Shown here one piece after another: positions 26,938-35,423 of a DNA stretch of 64,000 bases. The position numbers and the translations under genes were made by a program. Under the pieces are notes generated by a model. It searched no databases, was not told the origin of the DNA, and saw only the letters and a list, made by a program, of their open reading frames with translations. Position 1 is the first letter of the stretch. Each line of letters starts with the position of its first letter. Origin of the DNA: Microvirga aerophila (GTDB lineage: Bacteria; Pseudomonadota; Alphaproteobacteria; Rhizobiales; Beijerinckiaceae); the NCBI RefSeq assembly GCF_003332305.1, contig NZ_QOIO01000032.1, positions 1-64,000 of the forward strand, read 5' to 3'.

Positions 26938-27390
26938 TTAGCGGGCGATCTCGCCTTCAACCTCGACGAACGGGGACAGGGCCTTGAATCCCGCCTGCTC
27001 GGCAGCCTTCTTGACGGCTTCCGCCACTTCGGCCGAATGGATCTCGACCGTCTCGCCGGTCTTCGCGTCCACGAACATGACCTTCATGGCGTTCATTTCC
27101 GGCTGGCCATGGGACACGACGTAGGAGTTCTGCGTTGCGAGGCGATGGACCAGGCCAGCATCGCGAAGGAAGTCCAAGGCCCGGTAGATCGTCACCGGCG
27201 CGAGGCGCTTCTTGTCGCTGCTCAGACGGTCGACGAGGTCGTAGGCGCCAACCGGTCCTCCGCTTTGAACGAGTTCGCGGTAGACACGCTCCCGGATCGG
27301 CGTCAACCGAAGGTTATTCTCCCGACAAAGATCGTCGGCACGACGGAGGAGGCTTTCCTCCTCTTCTTTCCTGAGGGCTCGGGCGCTCAT
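26938..27390 (-). CDS. Fur-family regulator lacking the metal-binding cysteines
   Basis: A 150-residue protein with a Fur winged HTH (LRLTPIRERVYREL, then LAPVTIYRALDFLRDAGLVHRL) and a dimerisation domain. Where Zur and Fur have a C/H-rich segment (CxxHxHHH...CxxCG), this has SYVVSHGQPEMN and MFVDAKTGETVEI. The only cysteine is C22, before the HTH, so a structural CxxC zinc site cannot form. It could be a metal-independent or differently gated regulator, or a degenerating copy of the neighbouring canonical gene. A 7-bp inverted repeat 25 bases upstream may be its own operator. Confidence 0.85.
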   Translation of the reverse strand: MSARALRKEEEESLLRRADDLCRENNLRLTPIRERVYRELVQSGGPVGAYDLVDRLSSDKKRLAPVTIYRALDFLRDAGLVHRLATQNSYVVSHGQPEMNAMKVMFVDAKTGETVEIHSAEVAEAVKKAAEQAGFKALSPFVEVEGEIAR

Positions 27391-27414
27391 GAACCTAGCT
27401 CCTGTTACTAAGAC

Positions 27415-27434
27415 ACCTATACGTTCATATAGGT
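27415..27434. promoter_or_regulatory. inverted repeat upstream of the cysteine-less Fur gene
   Basis: ACCTATA-cgttca-TATAGGT is a perfect 7-bp inverted repeat with a 6-base centre, 25 bases upstream of the ATG at 27390. Size and place suit an autoregulatory Fur-family box, although the sequence is not the classical Zur (GTTATA..TATAAC) or Fur box. Confidence 0.5.
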
Positions 27435-27575
27435 AAAGCTTCGCTTGTACAATGTGTTATCGTTGCAATTTGTGCTTGCATTCGTGCACAATCTGAAGCC
27501 GCCCGTCCAGTTTTTTGCATGCGCCGAGGAACGTGGGTAAAATTTCCTATGAGGCGATTGTGCGCCTGGGGCCGG

Positions 27576-28028
27576 TCACTTGGCGCAGGAGTCACAAAGG
27601 CCGCGAACTTCGACCGTTACCTTCTTGGGGCAGAAGGCGTTGGCGTCGCTCCAATGGGCCAATCGCTCGCCGATCATGGAATCGGTGAACTCCTTCACCG
27701 ACCCGCAGGCTTCGCAGATGGCAAAGGCCGCCATCTCGTGATGATGGGGATGCTTGCAAGTCACATAGGCGTTGAGGCTCTCGAGCCGGTGGGCGAGCCC
27801 CTTCTCGATCAGCTTGTCGAGGGAGCGATAGACGGTCGGTGGGGTGACCGCCCCCTGGGCGCGCATAAGGTCCAGCACCTCATAGGCCGAGAGGGGGCTT
27901 TGAGCCGCGTCCAGAATCCGGTGAACGCGCTTTTGCGTCTCGTTCAATTCATCCAGAGCGTGGTGGTGATGCGTCGAGGCCATGAGGAAATCCAGCTGCT
28001 CCGGATAGATAGGATCCGCGGACGCCAT
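27576..28028 (-). CDS. zur: Fur-family zinc-type regulator, probable Zur
   Basis: A 150-residue Fur-family repressor with all metal motifs: C91, H93 and H95-H97 in TCKHPHHHE, the CxxC pair C105/C108 in ICEACG and C145/C148 in LCDSCAK. Zur is favoured over Fur by the NAYVTCKHPHHHEMAAF stretch and the C-terminal CxxC; this is a pattern judgement. It has an extra N-terminal run THHHHAL (residues 19-25). The ATG at 28028 lacks a clear ribosome site; an ATG at 27983 is a possible alternative just before the His run. It is followed in the same orientation by the cysteine-less paralogue, 185 bases away. Confidence 0.85.
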   Translation of the reverse strand: MASADPIYPEQLDFLMASTHHHHALDELNETQKRVHRILDAAQSPLSAYEVLDLMRAQGAVTPPTVYRSLDKLIEKGLAHRLESLNAYVTCKHPHHHEMAAFAICEACGSVKEFTDSMIGERLAHWSDANAFCPKKVTVEVRGLCDSCAK

Positions 28029-28126
28029 TGTGAATGAGCGTCACACGGCCTTCGTGACGGAATACCCTCATGCTGGCAAGCATCGACGTCGCAACGTTGG
28101 GCCCGGACAATCGGACCCACCTTGTG

Positions 28127-29302
28127 CTAGAGCTCGACCCACGCCGCCTTCCGCTGGGATGATCGCACCGCCGCCTCGATGAAGCGAACCCCCCGAACCC
28201 CATGCTCCACCGTCGGAGCCTGCAGGGAGAATGTGTTGGGCTCCCGGCCCTCGAGCCTTGCGGCGATCTGCTCGGCAATATCGACGTATAGTTGCGCGAA
28301 GCCCTCCAGATATCCCTCGGGGTGACCGCCTGGAATACGGGAGGCTGCCTGGGAGACCTCGTTCGAGCCCGCCCCATTGCGGCGGATGAGACGAGGCGGC
28401 TCGCCCAAGGGGGAGTAGATCAGGACGTTGGGGTTTTCCTGCTGCCAGTCGAGGCCGCCCTTCTCGCCATAGACCCGGATGCGAAGGCCGTTCTCGAGCC
28501 CCGCCGCCACTTGGCTGCACCACAGCATGCCCCGGGCGCCGGATGCGAAGCGCAGCATCATGTGGGCGTTGTCGTCGAGCCTGCGCCCCTCCACGAAAGT
28601 GTGGAGTTCGGCGGAAAGCGCCTCTACCTCATCGCCCACGATGAACTCGGCGAGATTGAACGCGTGGGTGCCGATGTCCCCCACGGCTCCGGCCGGTCCC
28701 GAACGCGCAGGGTCGGTCCGCCACTCGGCCTGTTTACTCCCGGATTCCTCCACGCGGGTGGCAAGCCAGTCCTGGGCGTATTCCACCTGCACCACGCGGA
28801 TTGGTCCGAGATCGCCGGCCTTCACCATGGCCCGGGCCTGCCGCACCAGGGGATAGCCCGTATAGTTGTGCGTCACCGCGAAGACGAGGCCTGATTCCTG
28901 CGCCAGCTTGGCGAGCTGTTCGGCCTCCCGCCTCGTGGTCGTCAGAGGCTTGTCGCAGATCACGTGGATGCCGGCCTTCAAGAATGCTCGCGCGGCTGCC
29001 GCATGGGCGTGGTTTGGCGTCACGATGGCGACCGCGTCGATCCCGTCCTTCAGGCGGCGTTCCCGACGGGCCATTTCGTTGAAATCGCCATAGACGCGAT
29101 CCGGCTTCAAGAGCAGGTCCTGGCCCGACAGCCGCGCCCGTTCCGGGTCTGACGAAAGAGCGCCCGCCACCAGCTCCCACCGGTCGTCGAGCCGGGCCGC
29201 GATCCGGTGCACCGCGCCGATGAAGGCGCCGCGTCCGCCGCCGACCATGCCGAGGCGAAGGCGGCGGCTCAACTTCTGGTCCTGTGATCCCGTGATGCTC
29301 AT
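28127..29302 (-). CDS. GFO/IDH/MocA-family oxidoreductase
   Basis: A 391-residue NAD(P)-dependent sugar or polyol dehydrogenase. The nucleotide fold begins MVGGGRGAFIGAVHR, followed by VAIVTPNHAHAA, the ICDKPLTTT motif (usual EKP is DKP) and the substrate-site GDIGTHAFNL. The ATG at 29302 lies 5 bases after the isomerase gene stop, so they are co-transcribed. With the isomerase and the ribose-type importer it should act on an imported sugar or cyclitol. Similar pairs are known for inositol and 1,6-anhydrosugar routes; the actual substrate cannot be read here. Confidence 0.9.
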   Translation of the reverse strand: MSITGSQDQKLSRRLRLGMVGGGRGAFIGAVHRIAARLDDRWELVAGALSSDPERARLSGQDLLLKPDRVYGDFNEMARRERRLKDGIDAVAIVTPNHAHAAAARAFLKAGIHVICDKPLTTTRREAEQLAKLAQESGLVFAVTHNYTGYPLVRQARAMVKAGDLGPIRVVQVEYAQDWLATRVEESGSKQAEWRTDPARSGPAGAVGDIGTHAFNLAEFIVGDEVEALSAELHTFVEGRRLDDNAHMMLRFASGARGMLWCSQVAAGLENGLRIRVYGEKGGLDWQQENPNVLIYSPLGEPPRLIRRNGAGSNEVSQAASRIPGGHPEGYLEGFAQLYVDIAEQIAARLEGREPNTFSLQAPTVEHGVRGVRFIEAAVRSSQRKAAWVEL

Positions 29303-29307
29303 GAAGG

Positions 29308-30384
29308 CTACTCCGCCGCTGCCCGAAGGGACTCGATGCCGAGCATCCGCCGGTTGGCGGCCTCGTCCGTCCCGCCAGCCGCGAAATCGTCGAATGCCTT
29401 TTCCGTCACGCGGATGATGTGGGCCTTGATGAATTCCGCGCCCTCGCGGGCGCCGTCCTCCGGGTGCTTGAGGGCGCATTCCCATTCCAGCACCGCCCAT
29501 GAATCGTAGTCGTACTGGGCAAGCTTGGAGAAGATGGCCCCGAAATCCACCTGCCCGTCGCCGAGCGAGCGGAACCGGCCTGCGCGATTGATCCAGCTCT
29601 CGTAGCCGCCATAGACGCCGACGCGCCCTGACGGATTGAACTCCGCGTCCTTGGCGTGAAACGCCTTGATGCGCTCGTGATAGAGATCGATGAAGGCCAC
29701 GTAATCGAGCTGCTGCAGCAGGAAATGGCTCGGATCGTAGTTGATGCAGGCCCGCTTGTGTCCGCCGACCGCATCCACGAAGCGCTCGAAAGTCGCCCCG
29801 TCGTGGATGTCCTCGCCTGGATGGATCTCGTAGGCCACGTCGCAGCCTGCATCCTCATAGGCATCCAGGATGGGACGCCAGCGCCGTCCCAATTCCTCGA
29901 AGGCGGTTTCTACAAGACCGGCGGGACGCTGCGGCCACGGGTACATGAACGGCCAGGCGAGCGCGCCCGAGAACGTCACGCTGGCATTCAGCCCGAGACA
30001 GCGGGAGGCTTTCGCCGCCAGGAGCATCTGGTCGACCGCCCAAGCCTGCCGGGCTTTCGGATTGCCTCGGACCTCCGGAGCCGCAAACCCGTCGAAGGCC
30101 TCGTCAAAGGCCGGATGAACCGCCACGAGCTGCCCTTGCAAGTGGGTCGACAGTTCGGTGATTTCGAGCCCATGGCCGCGAACGATGCCTTGCACCTCAT
30201 CGCAATAAGCGTCCGACTCGGCGGCCCTTTTCAGGTCGAAGAGACGCGCGTCCCAGGTCGGGATCTGGACGCCCTTGTAGCCAAGGGACGCTGCCCAGCC
30301 GCAGATGGAATCGAGCGAGTTGAACGGGGCCTCGTCGCCGGCGAACTGGGCGAGGAAGAGGCCAGGGCCCTTCATGGTCTTCAT
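29308..30384 (-). CDS. sugar phosphate isomerase/epimerase-family TIM-barrel protein
   Basis: A 358-residue xylose-isomerase-like TIM barrel (PF01261). Expected metal ligands are visible: E186 in YEIHPGED, D217/H220 in NYDPSHF, H243 and D246 in AFHAKDAEF and E300 in AVLEWECAL. Such enzymes isomerise, epimerise or dehydrate keto-sugars and inosose. The ATG at 30384 follows GGGAG. It lies between the binding-protein gene, from which it is separated by a strong hairpin, and the GFO/IDH/MocA gene. Confidence 0.9.
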   Translation of the reverse strand: MKTMKGPGLFLAQFAGDEAPFNSLDSICGWAASLGYKGVQIPTWDARLFDLKRAAESDAYCDEVQGIVRGHGLEITELSTHLQGQLVAVHPAFDEAFDGFAAPEVRGNPKARQAWAVDQMLLAAKASRCLGLNASVTFSGALAWPFMYPWPQRPAGLVETAFEELGRRWRPILDAYEDAGCDVAYEIHPGEDIHDGATFERFVDAVGGHKRACINYDPSHFLLQQLDYVAFIDLYHERIKAFHAKDAEFNPSGRVGVYGGYESWINRAGRFRSLGDGQVDFGAIFSKLAQYDYDSWAVLEWECALKHPEDGAREGAEFIKAHIIRVTEKAFDDFAAGGTDEAANRRMLGIESLRAAAE

Positions 30385-30472
30385 GAGCGAACTCCCGAGG
30401 TGGCAAGGTGGCGTCAAGCAACAAGAGGACAAAGGAAAGCCGCCCTGACGGATCAGGCAGCTTACCGTTGTC

Positions 30473-30500
30473 CTCGCCCCTCCCGGTCGGGAAGGGCGAG
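30473..30500 (-). other. intercistronic hairpin after the binding-protein gene
   Basis: CTCGCCC-c-TCCCG / CGGGA-a-GGGCGAG folds into a 12-bp stem with one internal mismatch and a 2-base loop, 12 bases past the binding-protein stop and upstream of the isomerase gene. There is no T-run, so partial termination or mRNA 3'-end protection is more likely than a full stop. Confidence 0.65.
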
Positions 30501-30512
30501 AGACTTCGGAGC

Positions 30513-31463
30513 TTAGAACGGTGAGTTCGGGAAGTAGTGGTTCTTCGCGTTGTCCTTCGTGATCAGCTCGGCGTTGATCACGTAGGTGCCGCGCATGGGC
30601 GCATTGGCGAAGAACTGGCCCGCCGTCACGTACATGGCGGTGGAGATCATCGCCGGCGGATACGACACGTTGGCCGGGGTCATCTTGTCGCCGTCCATGA
30701 CGCGCTTGACGATGTCCTTCATGCCGGCGCCGCCGAGGACGAACTTGACGTCGTCGCGCTTCGCCTGCCGGATGGCTTCCATGACGCCCAGCGCCATGTC
30801 GTCGTCCGAGGCCCAGACCGCGTCGATCTTCGGGTGCTTGGACAGGTAGTCCTGCATCACCCGGAAGGCGTCGTCCCGGTTCCAGTTGGCGTATTGCTTG
30901 TCGATCACCTTCACGCCCGAGCCTTGGAGGGCTTTCTCGAAGTTCGTGACGCGCTCCTCGTCGATCACGGTCGGGATGCCGCGGAAGATCACTACGTTGC
31001 CCTGCTTCAGGTTATCGACGAAATACTTGCCGGCGACGCGGCCGAATTCCGGGTTGTTGCCGGCCACATAGATGTCCTGGATCGACGGATCTTTCAGGCC
31101 ACGGTCGACCACCGTAATGAACGTGCCGCGCTTCTTGACCTCGTTCACCGGATTGGTGAGCTCGTCCGAGTTGAACGGCAGGACCACGAGGGCGTCGATC
31201 TTCTGGGCGGACAGATCGTCAAGGGCGTTTGCCTGCGACGCGCCGTCCGGAGATGTCTTCACCACGACCTTGAGGCCCGGATAGGCCTTTTCCAGCGCCT
31301 TGGCGGTTTCCTGGGCGTGATAGACCACGCCGCCGGTCCAGCCATGGGTGGCGGCCGGAATCGAGACGCCGATGGTCACGCTCTTCTGTTGGGCCAGAGC
31401 GGCCGTGGTCAGCCCTGCCAGAAGGCCTGCCGCGGTTGCCAGTTTCAGTGCCGTTCCTCTCAT
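30513..31463 (-). CDS. ribose-type ABC importer, periplasmic binding protein
   Basis: A 316-residue binding protein of the sugar-binding family 1/4 type. Residues 1-24 are a signal peptide ending ALA. It shows VTIGVSIPAATHGWTGG, DALVVLPFNSDEL and WASDDDMALGVMEAI, typical of RbsB-like proteins. The aromatic W42-T-G-G start suits a sugar ring. It lies 63 bases after the permease gene and is followed by a hairpin. Confidence 0.9.
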   Translation of the reverse strand: MRGTALKLATAAGLLAGLTTAALAQQKSVTIGVSIPAATHGWTGGVVYHAQETAKALEKAYPGLKVVVKTSPDGASQANALDDLSAQKIDALVVLPFNSDELTNPVNEVKKRGTFITVVDRGLKDPSIQDIYVAGNNPEFGRVAGKYFVDNLKQGNVVIFRGIPTVIDEERVTNFEKALQGSGVKVIDKQYANWNRDDAFRVMQDYLSKHPKIDAVWASDDDMALGVMEAIRQAKRDDVKFVLGGAGMKDIVKRVMDGDKMTPANVSYPPAMISTAMYVTAGQFFANAPMRGTYVINAELITKDNAKNHYFPNSPF

Positions 31464-31526
31464 GTATTCCTCCCTGAGGGGTTTGTTGATCGAGCCCTTC
31501 TCGGTTCCGGCGGGCTCGCACCGGCT

Positions 31527-32525
31527 TCATCGCCCGCGCTGAAGAGAGCGCTGCACGAGCATGGCGATAATGATAATGGCGCCCTGCACCGCGCCCACGA
31601 GAAACTCGGAGACGAAGTTCGACAGCACCATGATGTTGGCGACAAGTTCCAGAATGATGGCGCCGGCCACCGTGCCCCAAACCCGGCCGAGGCCACCTCT
31701 AAGGGCTGTTCCGCCGATCACCACGGCGGTGATCGCCTGCAGCTCCCAGAGCAGGCCGGTGGTGGGCGTCGCCGAGCCGAGGCGCGGCACGTAGATCAGA
31801 ATGGCGATGCCGACGCAGATGCCCTGGATCACATAGGTAAGGGTGCGCACGCGCCAGATCGGAACGCCAGAATAGCGCGCCACGTCCTCATTGGAGCCAA
31901 GGGCGATCACGTGCCGGCCGAACGACGTCTTGTAGAGGATGAGCGCTCCGATGGCGGCGACGACCACGAACGCGATGATCGGGACGGGAACGCCCGCGAT
32001 GTCGCCGAAATAGACAGGTCGATAAAGCTCGCGCAATTCGGAATTGCGCATGGTGATGGTACCGCCCGCCGCCAGCCAGATTACCAGCGAGCGGAAGATG
32101 CCCATGGTGCCGAGGGTCACAATGAAGGGTTCGATGCGCCCGAAGGTGACGATGAGCCCGTTCGCCAAGCCGCAGGCCGCGCCGAGGGAAACCGCCACGA
32201 GCATGCCGAGCGCAAGGGTGCTCACGCCCGGAGCACCGAGCCAGTTCAGGGTCAGGATCATGACGCCTGCCACCAGCGCCGCCATGGAGCCGACCGAAAG
32301 GTCGAGGCCGCCGCCGGAGATCACGAAGGTCGCGCCCACCGCGATGATGGCGATGAAGGCCGAACGGGTGACCACGTTGAGAATGTTCGAAGCCGTCAGG
32401 AAATCCGGATTGATGAGTGCGCCCGCGATGGCGAGCACGATAAGGGCCAGGAAAGGCGAGAGGGCTCGCATATCCAGGCTGAACTTGCGCCTTGAGGCGT
32501 CGGTGCGAAGCGCGGTTTCCGTCAT
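31527..32525 (-). CDS. ribose-type ABC importer permease (RbsC-like)
   Basis: A 332-residue membrane protein with about nine or ten helices and the family sequences AVGATFVISGGGLDLSVGSM and GTALRGGLGRVWGTVAGA. It starts inside the ATPase gene end (4-base overlap), so it is translationally coupled to it. It forms the transmembrane channel of the importer with the RbsA-like ATPase. Confidence 0.92.
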   Translation of the reverse strand: MTETALRTDASRRKFSLDMRALSPFLALIVLAIAGALINPDFLTASNILNVVTRSAFIAIIAVGATFVISGGGLDLSVGSMAALVAGVMILTLNWLGAPGVSTLALGMLVAVSLGAACGLANGLIVTFGRIEPFIVTLGTMGIFRSLVIWLAAGGTITMRNSELRELYRPVYFGDIAGVPVPIIAFVVVAAIGALILYKTSFGRHVIALGSNEDVARYSGVPIWRVRTLTYVIQGICVGIAILIYVPRLGSATPTTGLLWELQAITAVVIGGTALRGGLGRVWGTVAGAIILELVANIMVLSNFVSEFLVGAVQGAIIIIAMLVQRSLQRGR

Positions 32526-34042
32526 ACGTGGCCCGCGGCGATTTCCGCCGCCCTTTCCTCATGAACACCAGTTGCGAGATAGACGATCGCATCCTCCGAA
32601 AGATCGGCCTGCTCGACCTCTCCGGCGACCTGTCCGTTGCGCATCACGACGACCCGATGACACAGGCCGATCAGCTCCTGCATCTCGGACGAGATCACGA
32701 TGACGGAGCGGCCCTGCTCGGCCAGGGACGCAATGAAGCGATAGATCTGTTCCTTGGTGCCGATATCGACGCCGCGCGTGGGCTCGTCGATGATGACGAT
32801 GCGGGGCTCGATCAGCATCATCTTGGCTAAGAGGAGCTTCTGCTGGTTGCCGCCGGAGAGCTGCCCCGCCAGAAGATCGCGCCGCCGCGTCCGGATGTCG
32901 AAATCCTTGATGGCCTCGTCGAGGGTCCGCTCCTCGCCGGCCACGTCGATGAAGGAGCCTCGGGTGAACTTCTCCAACGCCGCGAGCGTCAGGTTCACGC
33001 GCAGGTTCTGTTGCAGCAGCAGGCCCTTGCCCTTGCGGTCTTCCGACAAATAGACGACGCCTGCCGCCATGGCCTCCCGGGCGTCGCTGAAATGAACCTT
33101 GGTGCCGTCGAGGGTCACCGCGCCCTGGCTCGGACGCAGGCCCACCAGGCCCTCGAACAGCTCGGTGCGGCCCGCGCCGATCAGGCCGCCGAACCCGAGG
33201 ATCTCGCCGCGCCGCAGCTTAAAGGATGCGTTCTCCACGTAGCCGGGCACGCTCATGTCCCGAACCGTCAGGATCGTCTGATCGGAGGCGGTTGCGGGTT
33301 TTTCCGGGTAGAGTTTGGACATGTCGCGCCCCACCATTAGCCGGGCCATTTCGAGGGGCTCAAGTCCCTCGATGTCACGGGTCGTGATCAGGCGGCCGTC
33401 GCGCAGCACGGTGACACGGTCGGCGACCACCTTCACCTCGTTGAGGCGGTGAGAAATGTAGAGAACCGCCACTCCTTGGGACCGCAGGCGGCGGATGATC
33501 TGGAAAAGGCTTTCGGCCTCGATCGGGGTCAGCACGGCCGTTGGTTCGTCGAAGGCCACCACCTTGTGCGGGACGAGCAACGCGCGGGCGATCTGAACGA
33601 GCTGGCGGTCCGCAATCGACAGGCGGCCCACAACCCGGTCCGGATCGATGGAAACGCCGAGTTCGTCAAGAACCGCGCGGGTCCGTTCCCGCATGGCCCT
33701 GTCATCGACAAAGCCGTAGCGCCGCAATTCGCGCCCGAGGAAAAGGTTTTGTGCAACGGTGAGGTCTTGGGCGAGCAGGATTTCCTGGTGGACCAGGACG
33801 ATCCCCTTGCCCTCGGCCTCCACCGGGCCGGAAAAACTGATGGGCTGGCCGTCGAGATGGAGACTACCCTTCGTCGGCGTCAGATGACCCGACAGGATAC
33901 GCATGAGGGTCGATTTCCCGGCGCCGTTCTCGCCGATGACCGCATGAACTTCGCCCGCCTGCAGGTCGAGCGAAATGCCGCTCAAGACCTCGATCGGGCC
34001 GAAGGATTTCGAAATGTGATCTGCGCGAAGAACAGAAGCCAT
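32522..34042 (-). CDS. ribose-type ABC importer ATPase with two domains (RbsA/MglA-like)
   Basis: A 506-residue protein with two ATPase halves. The first has Walker A GENGAGKST near residue 37; the second has the degenerate GLIGAGRTELFEG near 295, with an intact signature SGGNQQKLLLAKM and IIDEPTRGVDIGTK. This asymmetry is normal for the family. First gene of the operon; its promoter carries a LacI operator. The leader before the ATG is about 200 bases. Confidence 0.93.
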   Translation of the reverse strand: MASVLRADHISKSFGPIEVLSGISLDLQAGEVHAVIGENGAGKSTLMRILSGHLTPTKGSLHLDGQPISFSGPVEAEGKGIVLVHQEILLAQDLTVAQNLFLGRELRRYGFVDDRAMRERTRAVLDELGVSIDPDRVVGRLSIADRQLVQIARALLVPHKVVAFDEPTAVLTPIEAESLFQIIRRLRSQGVAVLYISHRLNEVKVVADRVTVLRDGRLITTRDIEGLEPLEMARLMVGRDMSKLYPEKPATASDQTILTVRDMSVPGYVENASFKLRRGEILGFGGLIGAGRTELFEGLVGLRPSQGAVTLDGTKVHFSDAREAMAAGVVYLSEDRKGKGLLLQQNLRVNLTLAALEKFTRGSFIDVAGEERTLDEAIKDFDIRTRRRDLLAGQLSGGNQQKLLLAKMMLIEPRIVIIDEPTRGVDIGTKEQIYRFIASLAEQGRSVIVISSEMQELIGLCHRVVVMRNGQVAGEVEQADLSEDAIVYLATGVHEERAAEIAAGHV

Positions 34043-34232
34043 AAGCTGCTCCGGCCCGTGTTGAACGGAATCGGCCCGCCTGCCTGTGGAAGGCGGTTTA
34101 TCGGCGCGGTTGCGCCGGCCAAAAATCAGCCAAATGGAATGTGAGCGTGCATCTGTTTCCTCCGGCCTCTGGTGCAGTCCTCTTCTGGGACTTTTCGATC
34201 ACGTCAGGCATTGCCAAGACCGGCAGCCGCAT

Positions 34233-34250
34233 GATGTAATCGATTACATC
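34233..34250. promoter_or_regulatory. LacI-family operator (18-bp perfect palindrome)
   Basis: GATGTAATCGATTACATC is a perfect palindrome with the central CG typical of LacI/GalR operators. It lies between the importer operon and the lacI-type gene, 2 bases downstream of the minus-strand -10, so it covers the expected transcription start. Confidence 0.85.
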
Positions 34251-34251
34251 C

Positions 34252-34279
34252 ACTTTACCGCAATGGGCGCATCTGTCAA
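34252..34279 (-). promoter_or_regulatory. sigma-70-type promoter of the sugar importer operon
   Basis: Read on the minus strand: TTGACA (34279-34274), 16-base spacer, TAAAGT (34257-34252). The -35 is consensus. Transcription would begin near 34245, inside the operator. The same bases overlap the leader of the divergent regulator gene. Confidence 0.65.
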
Positions 34280-34304
34280 ACAGGGCCCCGAAGGGCAGGG
34301 GATC

Positions 34305-35366
34305 ATGGACGAGGTTGGACGCACAGGCGCAGCGCAAGCAGATGATGCGCCCGCCCGGGCTGTGCGGATCCAGGACGTCGCAAGACTTGCCGAGGTCTCG
34401 ACTGCGACAGTCAGCCGGGCGCTGGCAACGCCCGAGCGGGTGTCCGTGGAGGCGCGGGCTCGCGTGCTGGAGGCCATCGCCAGGACCGGTTACGTTCCCA
34501 ACCCCGCCGCACGGTCCCTGCGCTCGCAGAAGACCTACATGGTGCTGGTGGTTCTGCCGGACCTGTCCAACACGTTCTTTTCAAAAATTCTGCGGGGGAT
34601 CGAGGAGACCTTGTTCGAGGCCGGATACGGCATGATCATCAGCGATCTCGATGGCTCACCGGAGAAGGAAGCGCATTTCGCCGCCTTCACGGCCGCAGGA
34701 CGCGTTGACGGTGCCATTCTTCTCAACGGCCACCTCTTCGGGCAAAGCCGCGACGGCAAGGGATCGGCCGCTAAGCTCAACATCCCGCTCGTGGCGCTCT
34801 GCGAGGCCATCCCCGACGCCGACATTCCCCAAATCGAGATCGACAACAGGGCCGCGGCGCGCCGGATGACGCAGCATCTCGCCCAACTCGGGCACAGAAG
34901 CATCGCGTATGTCAGCGGCCCTGCGCAGAACGTGCTCGAGCGGGAGCGGTTTCGTGGCTATCGCGACGGTCTGCGCGCATCTGCCCTCCCATTCGATCCT
35001 GATCTCGTCGTGTCAGGCGACTACACCCTCGAATCCGGTGTGCGGGCAGGCGAGGACCTGCTGGCCCGCGCTAAGCGCCCAACAGCGGTCTTCTGCACGA
35101 GCGACGAAATGGCGATCGGCCTCGTCCGCACCTTGTCGTCTGCGGGCGTCAGGGTGCCCGAAGATATCTCGGTCGCGGGCTTCGACGATATCGAATTCGC
35201 CGCCGTGGCCCAACCGGCTCTCACGACGATTCACCAGCCCCGGCGGGAACTCGGCCAGACGGCAGCCACCGTGCTCATCGATCTGCTGCAGGGACGCACG
35301 ACTCCCAAGCGCATCCGGCTGAAGACGGACCTGATCACGCGGAACAGCGTCTCATCGCCTCGTTGA
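34305..35366 (+). CDS. LacI-family transcriptional regulator
   Basis: A 353-residue repressor with an N-terminal HTH (VRIQDVARLAEVSTATVSR, about residues 19-37, then the hinge region) and a sugar-binding core (VLVVLPDLSNTFFSKIL, FCTSDEMAIGLV, VAGFDDIEFA). I use the ATG at 34305, preceded by AGGGG; an ATG at 34263 is possible but would begin inside the promoter of the divergent operon. It very likely controls the ABC-isomerase-dehydrogenase operon through the adjacent palindrome. Confidence 0.9.
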   Translation: MDEVGRTGAAQADDAPARAVRIQDVARLAEVSTATVSRALATPERVSVEARARVLEAIARTGYVPNPAARSLRSQKTYMVLVVLPDLSNTFFSKILRGIEETLFEAGYGMIISDLDGSPEKEAHFAAFTAAGRVDGAILLNGHLFGQSRDGKGSAAKLNIPLVALCEAIPDADIPQIEIDNRAAARRMTQHLAQLGHRSIAYVSGPAQNVLERERFRGYRDGLRASALPFDPDLVVSGDYTLESGVRAGEDLLARAKRPTAVFCTSDEMAIGLVRTLSSAGVRVPEDISVAGFDDIEFAAVAQPALTTIHQPRRELGQTAATVLIDLLQGRTTPKRIRLKTDLITRNSVSSPR

Positions 35367-35374
35367 ACACAGAA

Positions 35375-35412
35375 CCAGGCAAAGCTCGCGCAGTCATGCA
35401 AGTGTTGCCTGG
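35375..35412. terminator. stem-loop between convergent genes
   Basis: CCAGGCAA (35375-35382) pairs perfectly with TTGCCTGG (35405-35412) over a 22-base loop. It lies 8 bases after the LacI stop and 11 bases before the end of the convergent TRAP permease gene, so it may terminate either transcript. Confidence 0.5.
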
Positions 35413-35423
35413 CTCCATTTCAG

